DNA of 64,000 bases from Erythrobacter sp. YT30 (lineage in GTDB: Bacteria > Pseudomonadota > Alphaproteobacteria > Sphingomonadales > Sphingomonadaceae), in contig NZ_LMAF01000001.1 of NCBI RefSeq assembly GCF_001542875.1, positions 868,001 through 932,000 of the forward strand, given 5' to 3'. The position numbers and the translations under genes are program-made. The notes below the pieces were generated by a model. It was given only the letters and a program-made list of their open reading frames with translations, ran no database searches and was not told the origin of the DNA. Positions 34,308-44,281 of the stretch are shown here, piece by piece. How positions within the stretch are numbered: the stretch's first letter is position 1; every line of letters starts with the position of its first letter.

Positions 34308-35387
34308 ATGGAATTCACTCGCATCCCCAACCCTGCCCCGACGCCCAATGAGGCTCGCAAAGCCGCCATTGCCGATCCCGGTTTCGGCACTGTCTTCACC
34401 GATCACATGGTGACCGTCGATTATGACGAGGCAAAAGGCGGCTGGCATTCAGCGCAAATTGGGCCGCGCGAACCTATTGCGCTCGATCCGGCGGCGAGCG
34501 TCCTGCATTATGCGCAGGAAATCTTTGAAGGGATGAAGGCTTTTCCCCACGCAGAGGGCGGCCTTGCCCTGTTTCGCCCGGAAGAAAATGCGCGCCGTTT
34601 CAATTCGAGTGCGCAGCGCATGGCCATGCCCGAAATACCGGAGGAACTGTTCCTCGATGCGGTCAAACTCGCAGTGGAAACCGATGCCGCGTGGATGCCG
34701 CCAGTCGATGGCGGATCACTCTACATTCGGCCATTTATGTTTGCATCAGAAGCATTCTTGGGCGTGCGTCCGGCAAAACAATACAAGTTTGTCGTCATCA
34801 CCGTTTCGACAGGGAACTACTTTAAAGGAGGCATAAACCCGGTCAAAATCTGGGTCGCGCAAGGATATGTCCGCGCAGCCCCAGGAGGCACTGGCGCGGC
34901 GAAGACAGGTGGCAATTACGCGGCCTCTCTCGTCCCTCAAGCCCAAGCGATTGAGAATGGCTGCGATCAGGTCGTCTTCCTCGATGCCATCGAGAACAAG
35001 TGGATTGAGGAACTGGGCGGCATGAACCTGTTTTTCGTGCGCAAGGATGGCTCAGTTTTCACTCCGCCTTTGACCGGCACAATCCTGCCCGGCATCACCC
35101 GCCACAGCCTGATCGAAATGCTGCAGGAAGAGGGACTTGAGGTCCGCGAAGAGCCCTATTCAATCGACCAATGGCGCGAAGAGGCAGAAAGCGGCGAACT
35201 GCTCGAAACACTTGCTTGCGGCACAGCAGCCGTGGTGACGCCAGTGGGAACGGTGGCCTCACCCGATGGCGAATTCACAATTGGCACAGGCGGCATCGGC
35301 CAAATGGCCATGAAAATGCGCGAAAAGCTGGTGGGTATCCAGAATGGCCATCTCGAAGACAAGCATGGCTGGGTAATGCGGGTTTGA
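34308..35387 (+). CDS. ilvE: Branched-chain amino acid aminotransferase
   Basis: IlvE interconverts branched-chain amino acids and their 2-oxo acids with PLP (fold type IV). The 359 residues are of the long BCAT type: LHYAQEIFEGMKAFPHAEGG, SLYIRPFMFASEAFLGVRPA, the PLP-Lys region GGTGAAKTGGNYAASLVPQA, and CDQVVFLDAIENKWIEELGG. The start MEFTRIPNPAP fits the family; in-frame codons upstream overlap the terminator. No Shine-Dalgarno is visible before the ATG (CCTCCTCCC lies upstream), so initiation may be weak or leaderless from an unseen promoter between the terminator and the ATG. Confidence 0.94.
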   Translation: MEFTRIPNPAPTPNEARKAAIADPGFGTVFTDHMVTVDYDEAKGGWHSAQIGPREPIALDPAASVLHYAQEIFEGMKAFPHAEGGLALFRPEENARRFNSSAQRMAMPEIPEELFLDAVKLAVETDAAWMPPVDGGSLYIRPFMFASEAFLGVRPAKQYKFVVITVSTGNYFKGGINPVKIWVAQGYVRAAPGGTGAAKTGGNYAASLVPQAQAIENGCDQVVFLDAIENKWIEELGGMNLFFVRKDGSVFTPPLTGTILPGITRHSLIEMLQEEGLEVREEPYSIDQWREEAESGELLETLACGTAAVVTPVGTVASPDGEFTIGTGGIGQMAMKMREKLVGIQNGHLEDKHGWVMRV

Positions 35388-35390
35388 GAA

Positions 35391-36416
35391 ATGACGGAGT
35401 GCATCACAGTCGCCGCCCTCTATCGTTTCACGCCCTTCGACGATCACGAAGCGCTCAAAGGTCCGCTTAAGGCTGTTTGCGAAGAAGCGGGCACCAAAGG
35501 CACGATCCTGCTCGCGCATGAGGGGATAAACGGCACCATTGCAGGTTCGCCAGAAGGCGTTGCCAAAGTGCTCGATCACATCCGCGCTCTGCAAGATTGC
35601 GCTGACACTGACGTCAAATTCTCCACCGCTGAGGAAATGCCGTTTAACCGCATGAAAGTGCGGCTTAAGCGGGAGATTGTGACTATGGGCGAACCTGGTG
35701 TGGACCCGCGCGCAAGCGTTGGCCGCTATGTCGATCCACATGATTGGAACGCGCTAATCTCGGATCCCGATACGGTCGTGATCGACACGCGTAATGATTA
35801 CGAGGTCGCAATCGGCACGTTCGAGGGCGCGATTGATCCCAAGACACCGAGCTTCCGTGACTTCCCGGCATGGTTTCGCGAAAACCGCGAAGAATTACTC
35901 GAAGGCAAAAAGAAAGTCGCGATGTTCTGCACGGGCGGGATACGCTGCGAGAAATCGACTAGTTTCCTGCGCCAAGAGGGCATCGAAGACGTCTTCCACC
36001 TGAAGGGCGGCATTTTGCGGTATCTCGAAACCGTCCCCCAAGAAGAGAGCAAATGGGACGGTGAATGCTTCGTTTTTGACCAGCGCGTCTCGGTAAAACA
36101 CGGGCTCGAGCTGGGGTCTTACGGCCAGTGTTTCGCCTGCCGGATGCCGCTTTCTCAAGAAGAGATGGCGTCCCCCGACTATGCCCCAGGCATCAGCTGC
36201 CCGCATTGCATTGACGCGCGTGACGACACGCAGCGCGCCCGCTATGCGGAGCGGCAAAGGCAGCAGCAGCTCGCCAAAAAACGTGGCGAAGCGCATGTCG
36301 GCGCGACCGTCGAGCCCAAGATGGAAAGCGGTGTGCAACTGCCCGGTGGCGGGTGGGAAGCAAACTTTCCCGGCGGCTTGATAAGCGATGGTGAGGAGCA
36401 GGAGGCAGACGCGTGA
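35391..36416 (+). CDS. trhO: tRNA uridine(34) hydroxylase (rhodanese domain)
   Basis: TrhO (YceA) forms 5-hydroxyuridine at tRNA position 34. The 341 residues contain an N-terminal ferredoxin-like domain ([20 protein letters not shown]), the central rhodanese domain with active Cys in [16 protein letters not shown], and a C-terminal Cys pair region ([12 protein letters not shown]). It begins three bases after ilvE and is cotranscribed with it and with the GST gene downstream. Confidence 0.93.
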   Translation: MTECITVAALYRFTPFDDHEALKGPLKAVCEEAGTKGTILLAHEGINGTIAGSPEGVAKVLDHIRALQDCADTDVKFSTAEEMPFNRMKVRLKREIVTMGEPGVDPRASVGRYVDPHDWNALISDPDTVVIDTRNDYEVAIGTFEGAIDPKTPSFRDFPAWFRENREELLEGKKKVAMFCTGGIRCEKSTSFLRQEGIEDVFHLKGGILRYLETVPQEESKWDGECFVFDQRVSVKHGLELGSYGQCFACRMPLSQEEMASPDYAPGISCPHCIDARDDTQRARYAERQRQQQLAKKRGEAHVGATVEPKMESGVQLPGGGWEANFPGGLISDGEEQEADA

Positions 36417-37084
36417 GCGCTTCTCCCATTCTCTATTCCTTTCGGCGCTGCCCCTACGCGATGCGTGCGCGCATGGCCCTGTGCATCGCTGACATTCCGG
36501 TGGAGCTGCGCGAGGTCAAGCTGTCCAACAAGCCGCCTGGATTAGCGGAGGCATCACCCAAAGCGACTGTACCAGTCCTGGTTTTGCCCGATGGAACCGT
36601 AATCGATGAAAGCATTGCGGTGATGCGTTGGGCGCTGGCGCGCAACGATCCAGAAAACTGGCTTTCCGGCGATGATCAGGCCTTGATCGATGAGGCCGAT
36701 GGCCCGTTCAAGCATCACCTTGATCGTTACAAATATCCGGTCCGCTATCCGGACGAGAATGGCGGTGATGAAAGCGCATTCGGCCTTCATCACCGCAGCC
36801 AAGGCCTTGCGATCCTGCAAAAGCTCGATGAGCGGCTCGCGGAAAGCAAACAGCTTTGCGGGGATCGCCCTACCCTTGCTGATATTGCGCTGTTTCCGTT
36901 CATCCGCCAATTCGCAAACACCGACAGGGCATGGTTCGATACTCAGGATCTCCCGCACCTCCAGCGGTGGCTCGACGCGCATCTCAAGTCAGACTTGTTC
37001 GCCGCCATCATGCCCAAGTTTGATCCGTGGAAGGCTGGCGATGAGCCAATCCTCTTCGCGCCCCACGGTAACCTTGCCCATTAA
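36413..37084 (+). CDS. Glutathione S-transferase family protein
   Basis: The 223-residue protein has the thioredoxin-like N-domain with [13 protein letters not shown] (a CxxA motif, Cys in place of a redox CxxC) and the glutathione-binding [20 protein letters not shown], where cis-Pro and ES(I) are standard. The C-domain has [17 protein letters not shown]. The GTG start overlaps the trhO stop (GTGA), indicating coupling. The substrate cannot be deduced. Confidence 0.88.
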   Translation: MSASPILYSFRRCPYAMRARMALCIADIPVELREVKLSNKPPGLAEASPKATVPVLVLPDGTVIDESIAVMRWALARNDPENWLSGDDQALIDEADGPFKHHLDRYKYPVRYPDENGGDESAFGLHHRSQGLAILQKLDERLAESKQLCGDRPTLADIALFPFIRQFANTDRAWFDTQDLPHLQRWLDAHLKSDLFAAIMPKFDPWKAGDEPILFAPHGNLAH

Positions 37085-37132
37085 GACGTCGAATTGACCT
37101 GATGTTTACCAAGCGCTGCTACGACTCGTTCG

Positions 37133-37513
37133 ATGAGCACGCTTGCCCCAAGCCAGACGATCAAGCGCGATGATTTGCGCGATGAGCTGTATTTCAGCAT
37201 TGGCGGCTTTTGGCCTCACGAAGAAATGCTCGGATTTCTTAATGATCTTTCGCGCGCGGCAGGCCCGTTCATAAAGGCAAAGAAACCTTTCGTTTCAATC
37301 GGAAACTTTACAGATTTCGTCCCACAAAACCGCGAAACCGCCGAAGCGATCCGCGATAGTCTTCTGCTTGCAGCCAAGAACGGTTTGAAACGCTTCGCCG
37401 TCGTCAATGCTGCGCCACTCGTGACCCTGCAATATCGCCGGATTACGAAAGACATGGATGTCGAGTTTTTTGAAACTGAATCAGCTGCCCGGGCCTGGTT
37501 ACACGCGGATTGA
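37133..37513 (+). CDS. STAS/SpoIIAA-like small protein, paralogue 1
   Basis: A 126-residue soluble protein: ELYFSIGGFWPHEEMLGFLN, then a predicted alternation of strands and helices (FVSIGNFTDFVPQNRETAEA, RFAVVNAAPLVTLQYRRITK, FFETESAARAWL). The fold pattern and the terminal E-x2-A-x2-WL are like SpoIIAA/STAS-type domains, but I see no phosphorylatable Ser in the expected place. The neighbouring gene encodes a clear paralogue. Confidence 0.75.
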   Translation: MSTLAPSQTIKRDDLRDELYFSIGGFWPHEEMLGFLNDLSRAAGPFIKAKKPFVSIGNFTDFVPQNRETAEAIRDSLLLAAKNGLKRFAVVNAAPLVTLQYRRITKDMDVEFFETESAARAWLHAD

Positions 37514-37578
37514 GACGCCTACCTCACGCTCAACCCCATTCTAAACGTTTGTTTACTCAGCTATTTTAGGTGATCGCA

Positions 37579-37977
37579 ATGTCAACGACCGCTGCCCCGA
37601 CACTTGAGCCTCACTATTCCGTCACCCGCATCGACGATTCAGGTGAAATCCACTTTTCGATGAGTGGCTTCTGGTCGATGGAAACCATGACCGAATTTCA
37701 GCGCGAATTGCTTGCAGCGGGAAAGCCATTCTTCGAAAACGGCATAAAGATGCGCTCGCTTGCTGATCTCAGAGGCTTTGTCGCACAGAACAAAGACGTG
37801 TCGAATGCAATCCGGACCGTGGTGGTCGAAGCCATCAAGCTGGGCACAATCCGTAGTGCGGTCGTCTACGACAGCATGCTTGTTAAAATGCAGTATGCGC
37901 GTCTCAATGAGGGTCTCGATCTGGAAACCTTCGAGAGCAAGGACGAAGCGATCAAGTGGCTTCGTCGCCCGGCTTAA
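37579..37977 (+). CDS. STAS/SpoIIAA-like small protein, paralogue 2
   Basis: A 132-residue product starting at the ATG with AGGTGA five bases upstream (a GTG three codons earlier is less good). It lines up with the neighbour along its length: EIHFSMSGFWSMETMTEFQR, LADLRGFVAQNKDVSNAIRT, SAVVYDSMLVKMQYARLNEG and ETFESKDEAIKWL. Shared positions are FS-GFW, DF/GFV-QN, AIR, and MQ/LQYRR/AR. The two come from a tandem duplication. It converges with nadE, seven bases apart. Confidence 0.75.
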   Translation: MSTTAAPTLEPHYSVTRIDDSGEIHFSMSGFWSMETMTEFQRELLAAGKPFFENGIKMRSLADLRGFVAQNKDVSNAIRTVVVEAIKLGTIRSAVVYDSMLVKMQYARLNEGLDLETFESKDEAIKWLRRPA

Positions 37978-37984
37978 TCGCTGC

Positions 37985-40054
37985 TTACTTTTCTGCGCCG
38001 GGTGGAAGGCTAGACCGCAGTTCCTCTACCCATACATCAGCAACGCTATCCGATGGCGCCCGCCAATCGCCGCGCGGTGACAATGCGCCGTGAGAGGACA
38101 CTTTTGGCCCATTTGGAAGCGCGCTGCGCTTGAACTGAGAAAATCCGAAAAAGCGCTTCAGGAATTTTTCAAGCCACCCGGCAATCTCTTCGAGATTGTA
38201 TTGGTGTCGGCGCTCCTCCGGAAAGCCCGACGGCCAAGCGCCCGCCGACGCATCCCGCCACGCGTGCCATGCTAGAAACGCTATTTTCGAAGGCTTCTGA
38301 CCATATCGGATCGTGTGGTGCAGGAAGAAATCGTTCAATTCATACGGGCCAATATGCGCCTCCGTATCCTGAATTGCCCCGTCCTTGTCCGCAGGCACGA
38401 GTTCGGGCGAAATTACAGTGTCATAGACGGCCATGAGCACCTTGCTGCATTCAGGCAGGAATTGCTCGGTTTCAACGGTCCAACGAATGAGATACCGGAT
38501 CAGCGTCTTGGGAACGCCTGCATTGACGCCATAGTGGCTCATATGATCGCCCACGCCATAGGTACACCAGCCGAGCGCCAGTTCACTCAAATCGCCAGTG
38601 CCCACGACAAACCCTGCATGCTGGCCAGCAAGGCGGAATAGGTAATCTGTGCGAAGCCCGGCCTGCACATTCTCAAACGTCACATCATAAACCGGCTCAC
38701 CCTGCGCAAACGGATGGCCCATGTCTGTGAGAAGCTGGTTGGCAGCGGGCTTAATGTCGATTTCTTCAGCCGTGATTCCGAACGCGTCCATAAGCTTCCA
38801 CGCGTTCGATTTCGTGGCGTCCGAGGTTGCAAAGCCCGGCATCGTGTAGCCGCGAATGGTGGTGCGTGGCAGTCCCAGCCGATCGCAAGCCTTCGCCGCA
38901 ACGATCAGAGCGTGCGTGCTATCGAGCCCGCCTGATATGCCGATGACGAGGCTCTTGGCCTTGGTAGCCTCAATCCGGCGCATGAGTGCATCGACCTGGA
39001 TGTTGAAGGCTTCGTAGCAGTCTTCGTCCAACGTTTTCGCGTTGTTGGGTACGAACGGAAAGCGGCGTACAGGGCGGATGAGGCCAATGTCGGCAGTCTT
39101 CGCTGCGTGTTCGAACGGTATCTGCCTAAAGGTATCTTCGGGCCTACCAGCAGCTTCTGCAGCATCGCTCCATGTTTGATTGCGCATGCGCTCCGCCGCG
39201 ATCCTATCGGTATCGACGTCGACAACGCACAATTCAGGCTCAAGATCGAAGCGCTCGCTTTCCGCCAGCAATCCGCCCATTTCATAGATGACGCCTTGCC
39301 CATCCCATGCAAGCTCGGTGGTGCTTTCACCGTGCCCGCTGGCCGAATAGACGTATGCGCAAATTGAGCGCGCGCTCATCGAGCGGCAGTGGAGGTGACG
39401 GTCATCCGCGCGGCCGATTGTGATGGGCGATGCGGACAGGTTGCACAGGATATTCGCGCCGGCGAGTGCAGCCATGGTACCGGGAGGAATGGGCGCCCAG
39501 AAATCCTCACAAATCTCCACGCCAATGGTGAAGCCGGGCAGATTGTGCGCGGCGAAGACTAGATCGGTGCCGAAGGGAACTTCGAGATCGCCGACAGCGA
39601 TCCAAGCATCTTTAATGCCGCGCCCATGCGAGAAATAGCGTTTCTCGTAAAATTCGCGGTAATTGGGCAGATAGCTTTTGGGGATAACACCCAGCAGCTC
39701 GCCGCGCGCAATCACCAGCGCGCAATTATACAGCTTCCCATTGCGGCGCAGCGGCGCTCCCAGCACCAGAACGGGCGTCAATGCCTCGCTCGCCTCAACA
39801 ACTTCAGCGACGGCGCGCTCGACTCTGCCGATCAAAGCGTCCTGCAAATGGAGATCATCAATCGCATAGGCCGACAGCGTCAGCTCTGGATAGACTAGCA
39901 GATCGACATGCTGATCATGCGCCTTTTGCGCCTCCGCAATGACGCTAGAGGTGTTGAACGCCACATCCGCCGGACGCACGCACGGCGTCGACGTCGCCAC
40001 ACGGACAAGGCCATGGCGATGCAGATCGTAGAAAGGATGCGTGTTCTCGCTCAT
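37985..40054 (-). CDS. nadE: Glutamine-dependent NAD+ synthetase
   Basis: The enzyme amidates nicotinic acid adenine dinucleotide with ammonia from glutamine. The 689 residues fuse a nitrilase-type glutaminase (YPELTLSAYAIDD with Glu, IPKSYLPNYREFYEKRYF with Lys, GVEICEDFWAP with the nucleophile Cys) and an N-type ATP pyrophosphatase synthetase (VIGISGGLDSTHALIVA, about residue 360). This is the long TB-type NadE. The start MSENTHPFYDLHRH follows GGGCGG; an ATG seven codons earlier is less well placed. Upstream, 190 bases without a gene include a weak GCCAAG/CTTGGC hairpin. Confidence 0.95.
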   Translation of the reverse strand: MSENTHPFYDLHRHGLVRVATSTPCVRPADVAFNTSSVIAEAQKAHDQHVDLLVYPELTLSAYAIDDLHLQDALIGRVERAVAEVVEASEALTPVLVLGAPLRRNGKLYNCALVIARGELLGVIPKSYLPNYREFYEKRYFSHGRGIKDAWIAVGDLEVPFGTDLVFAAHNLPGFTIGVEICEDFWAPIPPGTMAALAGANILCNLSASPITIGRADDRHLHCRSMSARSICAYVYSASGHGESTTELAWDGQGVIYEMGGLLAESERFDLEPELCVVDVDTDRIAAERMRNQTWSDAAEAAGRPEDTFRQIPFEHAAKTADIGLIRPVRRFPFVPNNAKTLDEDCYEAFNIQVDALMRRIEATKAKSLVIGISGGLDSTHALIVAAKACDRLGLPRTTIRGYTMPGFATSDATKSNAWKLMDAFGITAEEIDIKPAANQLLTDMGHPFAQGEPVYDVTFENVQAGLRTDYLFRLAGQHAGFVVGTGDLSELALGWCTYGVGDHMSHYGVNAGVPKTLIRYLIRWTVETEQFLPECSKVLMAVYDTVISPELVPADKDGAIQDTEAHIGPYELNDFFLHHTIRYGQKPSKIAFLAWHAWRDASAGAWPSGFPEERRHQYNLEEIAGWLEKFLKRFFGFSQFKRSALPNGPKVSSHGALSPRGDWRAPSDSVADVWVEELRSSLPPGAEK

Positions 40055-40243
40055 ATTTCCGCCCTTTAGCCGCAATTGGTTAAAGTGCCTAGCGATGGAA
40101 GGTTGGCATCCAAGAAAGGTCAGCTTTCGCGCTCAGATGCGATTGTTTGCCGCAATGCGCTTGCGCGAATGATGCCAAGCCTCCACTTGGCTTTTCACGA
40201 AGGGCATCAGGACAATTCCCCTTAGATTAAGGAGCACACCATC

Positions 40244-41101
40244 ATGGCCGATCCAACCTACACCCCGCCAGAAGTCTGGAGCGCAGACACAGTAAGCGGC
40301 GGCCGCTTTGCCTCGATCAATCGCCCTACCGCTGGCGCGCGTGAGGAAAAGGAATTGCCCAAAGGGGACAACCCCTTTCAACTGCACTCGCTCGCCACCC
40401 CCAATGGCGTGAAGGCGACGATCATGCTCGAAGAACTCCTCGAAAAAGGTCATTCGGGCGCGGAATACGACGCTTTCACCGTGAACATCGGCGAAGGTGA
40501 GCAATTCACCAGCGGATTTGTCGGCATCAATCCCAATTCCAAGATCCCCGCGCTGATCGACAATTCAGGCGACAAACCATTTCGAATCTTCGAATCAGGT
40601 GCAATTCTGGTGCATTTGGCGGAGAAATTCGGAGAATTCCTGCCCACCGATCCCCCCGCACGTGCCGAGGTGCTGTCCTGGACATTCTGGCAAGTCGCAA
40701 GCGGGCCTTTCATCGGTGGCGGGTTCGGCCACTTTTATGCCTATGCGCCCGAAAAATACGAATATCCGATCAACCGCTACGCCATGGAAACCAAGCGGAT
40801 ATTCGACGTCGCAGACCAGCGTCTAGCGAAAAGCCGATACCTCGCCGGCGATGAGTACACCATCGCCGATATTGCCAATTTCCCGTGGCTGGCCCCGTTC
40901 GTTTTCGGCCAAATCTACAACGAGGCGAAGACATTCCTCTCGATCGATGAATACACAAACGTCGCGCGCTGGGTTCACGAAATCGCTTCACGTCCGGCTG
41001 TGAAGCGCGGGCGGATCGTCAACAAGACATGGGGCGATGAAGATGCACAATTACGGACACGCCACTCTGCTGCCGATTTCGAAGGCAAGAAACTGGATTG
41101 A
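40244..41101 (+). CDS. yghU: Glutathione-dependent disulfide-bond oxidoreductase YghU-like
   Basis: YghU-group GSTs reduce small disulfides and bind two glutathiones. The 285 residues contain the group signatures ELPKGDNPFQLHSLATPNG, NIGEGEQFTSGFVGINPNSK and IPALID, ending RTRHSAADFEGKKLD. RBS AAGGAG lies ten bases before the ATG. A terminator follows the stop, so the gene is monocistronic. Confidence 0.93.
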   Translation: MADPTYTPPEVWSADTVSGGRFASINRPTAGAREEKELPKGDNPFQLHSLATPNGVKATIMLEELLEKGHSGAEYDAFTVNIGEGEQFTSGFVGINPNSKIPALIDNSGDKPFRIFESGAILVHLAEKFGEFLPTDPPARAEVLSWTFWQVASGPFIGGGFGHFYAYAPEKYEYPINRYAMETKRIFDVADQRLAKSRYLAGDEYTIADIANFPWLAPFVFGQIYNEAKTFLSIDEYTNVARWVHEIASRPAVKRGRIVNKTWGDEDAQLRTRHSAADFEGKKLD

Positions 41102-41107
41102 TCTGGG

Positions 41108-41134
41108 AACCTCACCAGCTTTGGTGAGGTTTTC
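41108..41134 (+). terminator. Rho-independent terminator after yghU
   Basis: AACCTCACC and GGTGAGGTT form a perfect nine-pair stem with a six-base loop, then TTCC. It starts seven bases after the stop codon. Confidence 0.82.
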
Positions 41135-41177
41135 CCTTCACATCTGAAAATGGCGCGTTATATCGCGCGTCTCCTGC

Positions 41178-41252
41178 TGGGGTGTAGCCAAGTGGTAAGG
41201 CACCGGTTTTTGGTACCGGCATTCGCAGGTTCGATCCCTGCCACCCCAGCCA
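41178..41252 (+). tRNA. tRNA-Gln (anticodon TTG)
   Basis: All arms fold: acceptor TGGGGTG/CACCCCA, D-arm GCCAAGTGGTAAGGC, anticodon arm CCGGT-TTTTGGT-ACCGG with TTG in the loop, T-arm GCAGG-TTCGATC-CCTGC, discriminator G and an encoded CCA. It reads CAA and, by wobble, CAG. Confidence 0.98.
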
Positions 41253-41253
41253 A

Positions 41254-41475
<222 letters not shown>

Positions 41476-42237
41476 TTAGGGTTTGCCCGACATTGCGATG
41501 CACTGTCCCGTGATCCATTCGGATGCGGGGGCGACGAGATACAGCACCAGCCCGGCAATATCTCTCGGCGTGCCGAGCCTTCCTGCGGGCAATTGCAATT
41601 GTTCAAGCAACGGGCCGAAATCCTCATCCGACATATTGAGCGCTTTTTTCACGGTATCGGTCGGCACAAATCCAGGCATGATCGCATTCACCCGCGTCTT
41701 TGGCCCCAGCTCCATTGAAAGCGTCTTCGTCATCATGTTCACACCTGCCTTCGCGGCGGAATAGTGCGCACTACCCGGGAAAGGCTCGAGCCCGGCCAAT
41801 GACGAGATGTTTACCATCGCGCTCCCCTCTCCCAAATGCGGAACTGCGGCCTGCACGCTATAGAAGACCGAGGAAAGATTGACCGCCAGCGTCTTGTCCC
41901 ATTCGGCAGTGTCCAGTTCGGCGAGCGGAGCGGAAACCAGCGATCCCCCCGCATTGTTGACCCAGATATCGAGCCGTCCAAATTCATCGATTGCGCGCTG
42001 TGCGAGCGCCATCATAGCATCCCGGCTCGAAACATCAGTAGGCTGGGTGATCGCGCGCGACTGGTTCTTCGCGTCGTTGATGGTTTTTGCCGTATGCTCG
42101 ATCTGATCTGCAGATCGCGCCGCGCACACTACATTCGCGCCCGCCTCTGCCAGCAAGGTTGCAATCCCTTCGCCAATCCCGCGGCCTGCCCCGGTGACAA
42201 CGGCTGTCTTGCCTGTGAGGTCGAAGAGTTCCTGCAT
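41476..42237 (-). CDS. SDR-family oxidoreductase
   Basis: A classical short-chain dehydrogenase of 253 residues: TGAGRGIGEG nucleotide loop, NNAGG, catalytic Ser in NISSLAG and YSAAK with the catalytic Tyr and Lys. The sequence after the nucleotide site (CAARS) has an Arg that favours NADP(H), but this is uncertain. Substrate unknown. I choose the ATG giving MQELFDLTGKTAVVTG; GGAG lies about eight bases upstream. An ATG five codons earlier exists. Confidence 0.9.
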   Translation of the reverse strand: MQELFDLTGKTAVVTGAGRGIGEGIATLLAEAGANVVCAARSADQIEHTAKTINDAKNQSRAITQPTDVSSRDAMMALAQRAIDEFGRLDIWVNNAGGSLVSAPLAELDTAEWDKTLAVNLSSVFYSVQAAVPHLGEGSAMVNISSLAGLEPFPGSAHYSAAKAGVNMMTKTLSMELGPKTRVNAIMPGFVPTDTVKKALNMSDEDFGPLLEQLQLPAGRLGTPRDIAGLVLYLVAPASEWITGQCIAMSGKP

Positions 42238-42305
42238 TCTGCCTGCTCCCATGTCTGGTTTTGCAAGAGAGAATGGAGCAGGGCCATGAAGGCGTCCACT
42301 AACCC

Positions 42306-43259
42306 TTATGGGGTTCGCAGCACCTTTGACGCGAGCGCTTGGCCGGAAAGAAACGCCCCTTCAACGCGAGGTGAGTGAAGATAGTCGCCTGCAATGCCGA
42401 TCTTGGCCTCGGCATCGTAATGTGCGGATTCTCCGTTAAGAGATGCTGGCATGGCATACAGCCAGCGATGCGCGGCGCTGTGGATGGGTACACTGCGTTC
42501 GATGCCCATTTGATCGAAGAAAACCTCGACCAAATGCGATGCCGCTTCCTCCTGGGGCATATCGATGATCTCGCGCGATTTCTGGGGGCTCGCATGCAGC
42601 ACCCATGTTTCGCTGCCCGTGCGATGAGGTTTAGCCGAATTGCGCGCGGCCCAGCTGATCGGCGCATCGGGCATCCGCACCGTGTCAGCGTCCAGCCCGA
42701 TTTTCTGCGCAAAAGCAGCCATCACAGCCCAGCACGGCTCTGAAGTAACGGAGCCAGCAATCGCCCCAAAATCTGGCGAGCAAGGCTCTAGCAGCTCGCT
42801 CGCCTGCTCAGCTGGGACGCATACAAGCAGAATATCTGCCTCAAAACTGTCCGTGCCCGCATCCACGAACCATCCTGTTGTTCGCGTCAAGGCCTCAGCG
42901 CGCACGCCCCAGCGGACATCGAGATCTTGTGCCATGGCGCGGATAGGGCCGTTCATTCCGGGAACCCCAACCCATGCAGCATCGCCGTCCGCTTTCTCAG
43001 CTGCAGTCCAACGTTCGACGACGCCTTGTTCTTGCCACTCGGCTATTCGCCTCTGGAAAGCAGGATCACGCGCGGTGAAGTATTGCGCGCCATGATCAAA
43101 ACTCACTGTTTCGCCAGCAATTTCTGCTCGCCGTGCAGCCATGCGTCCACCCGGGCCGCGTCCTTTATCAAGGATTGTTACTGAATGCCCCGCCCGCGCC
43201 AACTCGCCCGCGCAAGTAAGGCCTGCCATTCCGGCGCCGATGACGATGATTTCGCTCAT
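42306..43259 (-). CDS. Renalase-like FAD-dependent oxidoreductase
   Basis: A 317-residue flavoprotein with the dinucleotide motif IIVIGAGMAGLTCAGELARA and the amine-oxidase-type GRGPGGRMAARR, then FDHGAQYFTARDP, which is typical of the renalase group. Renalase oxidises aberrant dihydro-NAD(P) isomers; bacterial members do the same in the characterised cases. The C-terminus IAGDYLHSPRVEGAFLSGQA closes the FAD site. It follows egtD by 31 bases on the same strand. Confidence 0.88.
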   Translation of the reverse strand: MSEIIVIGAGMAGLTCAGELARAGHSVTILDKGRGPGGRMAARRAEIAGETVSFDHGAQYFTARDPAFQRRIAEWQEQGVVERWTAAEKADGDAAWVGVPGMNGPIRAMAQDLDVRWGVRAEALTRTTGWFVDAGTDSFEADILLVCVPAEQASELLEPCSPDFGAIAGSVTSEPCWAVMAAFAQKIGLDADTVRMPDAPISWAARNSAKPHRTGSETWVLHASPQKSREIIDMPQEEAASHLVEVFFDQMGIERSVPIHSAAHRWLYAMPASLNGESAHYDAEAKIGIAGDYLHSPRVEGAFLSGQALASKVLRTP

Positions 43260-43290
43260 GTCCGCTCACCTAAGACGCTTAGGGCTTGCG

Positions 43291-44277
43291 TCAAGGCGCG
43301 CTGCGATTGGGCCGCGCCTCGGCAAGGATCAGTGAAAAGCGCTTCTTGCTATCGAGCCAGCGCTTCTGCGGCTCCCATCCCCCAGCAAGCAGCAGCATAT
43401 TGCCAGTTCGGCGATTGAATTTGTGGCTGTTTTCGGTGTGGATCGTCTCGCCTTTGCGCATCGCAAACCTCTCACCCGATACGGCGAAAGCGATGTCTGA
43501 TAACGCGACCAGGTGCATCTCGATGCGCGCAAAATCATCATTCCAGCGCGCCTCATGGCGAAGCTTGTCCGCCGGGATATCGCCATCCAATTCGCGGTTG
43601 ATGCGGGCGATGAGATTGGTGTTGAAATCGGCTGTCACACCAGCCGCATCGTCATATGCCGCGACCAGCATATCTTCATCCTTGATCAGGTCCATCCCGA
43701 TCAGAAGCTGCGCGCCCGTCCCCAGTGTTTCACGCATGGATCGCAGCAGATCCACAGCCGTGCGCGCCACCATATTGCCTATGGTGGAGCCAGGGAAAAA
43801 GCCGAGCTTTGGCAAGTCGGCGACCGCTTTTGGGAGCTCGACCTGCCGCATAAAATCAGCTTCGACAGGATGCACCGGAAGGCGGGGAAACTTGGCAGAC
43901 AGGTCTTTCGCCGCAGCGCGCAGAAAATCGCCCGATATATCGAGCGGAACGTAAGCGGCAGGATCAATCGCCTTCAGCAAAAGCGGCGTCTTAACAGAGG
44001 AGCCTGAGCCAAATTCAACCACGGCGCGGTTTCGGCCAATCAGATCGGCGAACTCATCGCCGTGCTGCGTCAAAATCTCTGTTTCAGCACGGGTCGGGTA
44101 GTATTCTGGAAGCTGCGTGATATCCTCGAACAGCTGCGATCCCGCATCATCATAAAGCCAGCGCGCAGGGATTGCCTTTTGCGTTTGCGACAGCCCTTTC
44201 AAGACGTCGGCACGAAACGCGTTGGCGACGCCTGCATTATCGCGATCCACCAGCATCAACCCATCTGATGTTGCCAT
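43291..44277 (-). CDS. egtD: L-histidine N-alpha-methyltransferase EgtD
   Basis: EgtD makes hercynine from histidine by three methylations, the first step of ergothioneine synthesis. The 328 residues include KAIPARWLYDDAGSQLFEDI, LPEYYPTRAETEIL, the SAM motif VVEFGSGSSVKTPLLL, GFFPGSTIGNM and IHTENSHKF near the C-terminus, all diagnostic. The start MATSDGLMLVDRDN lies four bases after egtB; longer frames run into egtB. Confidence 0.95.
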   Translation of the reverse strand: MATSDGLMLVDRDNAGVANAFRADVLKGLSQTQKAIPARWLYDDAGSQLFEDITQLPEYYPTRAETEILTQHGDEFADLIGRNRAVVEFGSGSSVKTPLLLKAIDPAAYVPLDISGDFLRAAAKDLSAKFPRLPVHPVEADFMRQVELPKAVADLPKLGFFPGSTIGNMVARTAVDLLRSMRETLGTGAQLLIGMDLIKDEDMLVAAYDDAAGVTADFNTNLIARINRELDGDIPADKLRHEARWNDDFARIEMHLVALSDIAFAVSGERFAMRKGETIHTENSHKFNRRTGNMLLLAGGWEPQKRWLDSKKRFSLILAEARPNRSAP

Positions 44278-44281
44278 TGCC

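Noticed and set aside
40174-40195. Terminator-like GCCAAG/CTTGGC hairpin before yghU
   Set aside because: Only six pairs with four T; no gene ends just upstream on the plus strand.
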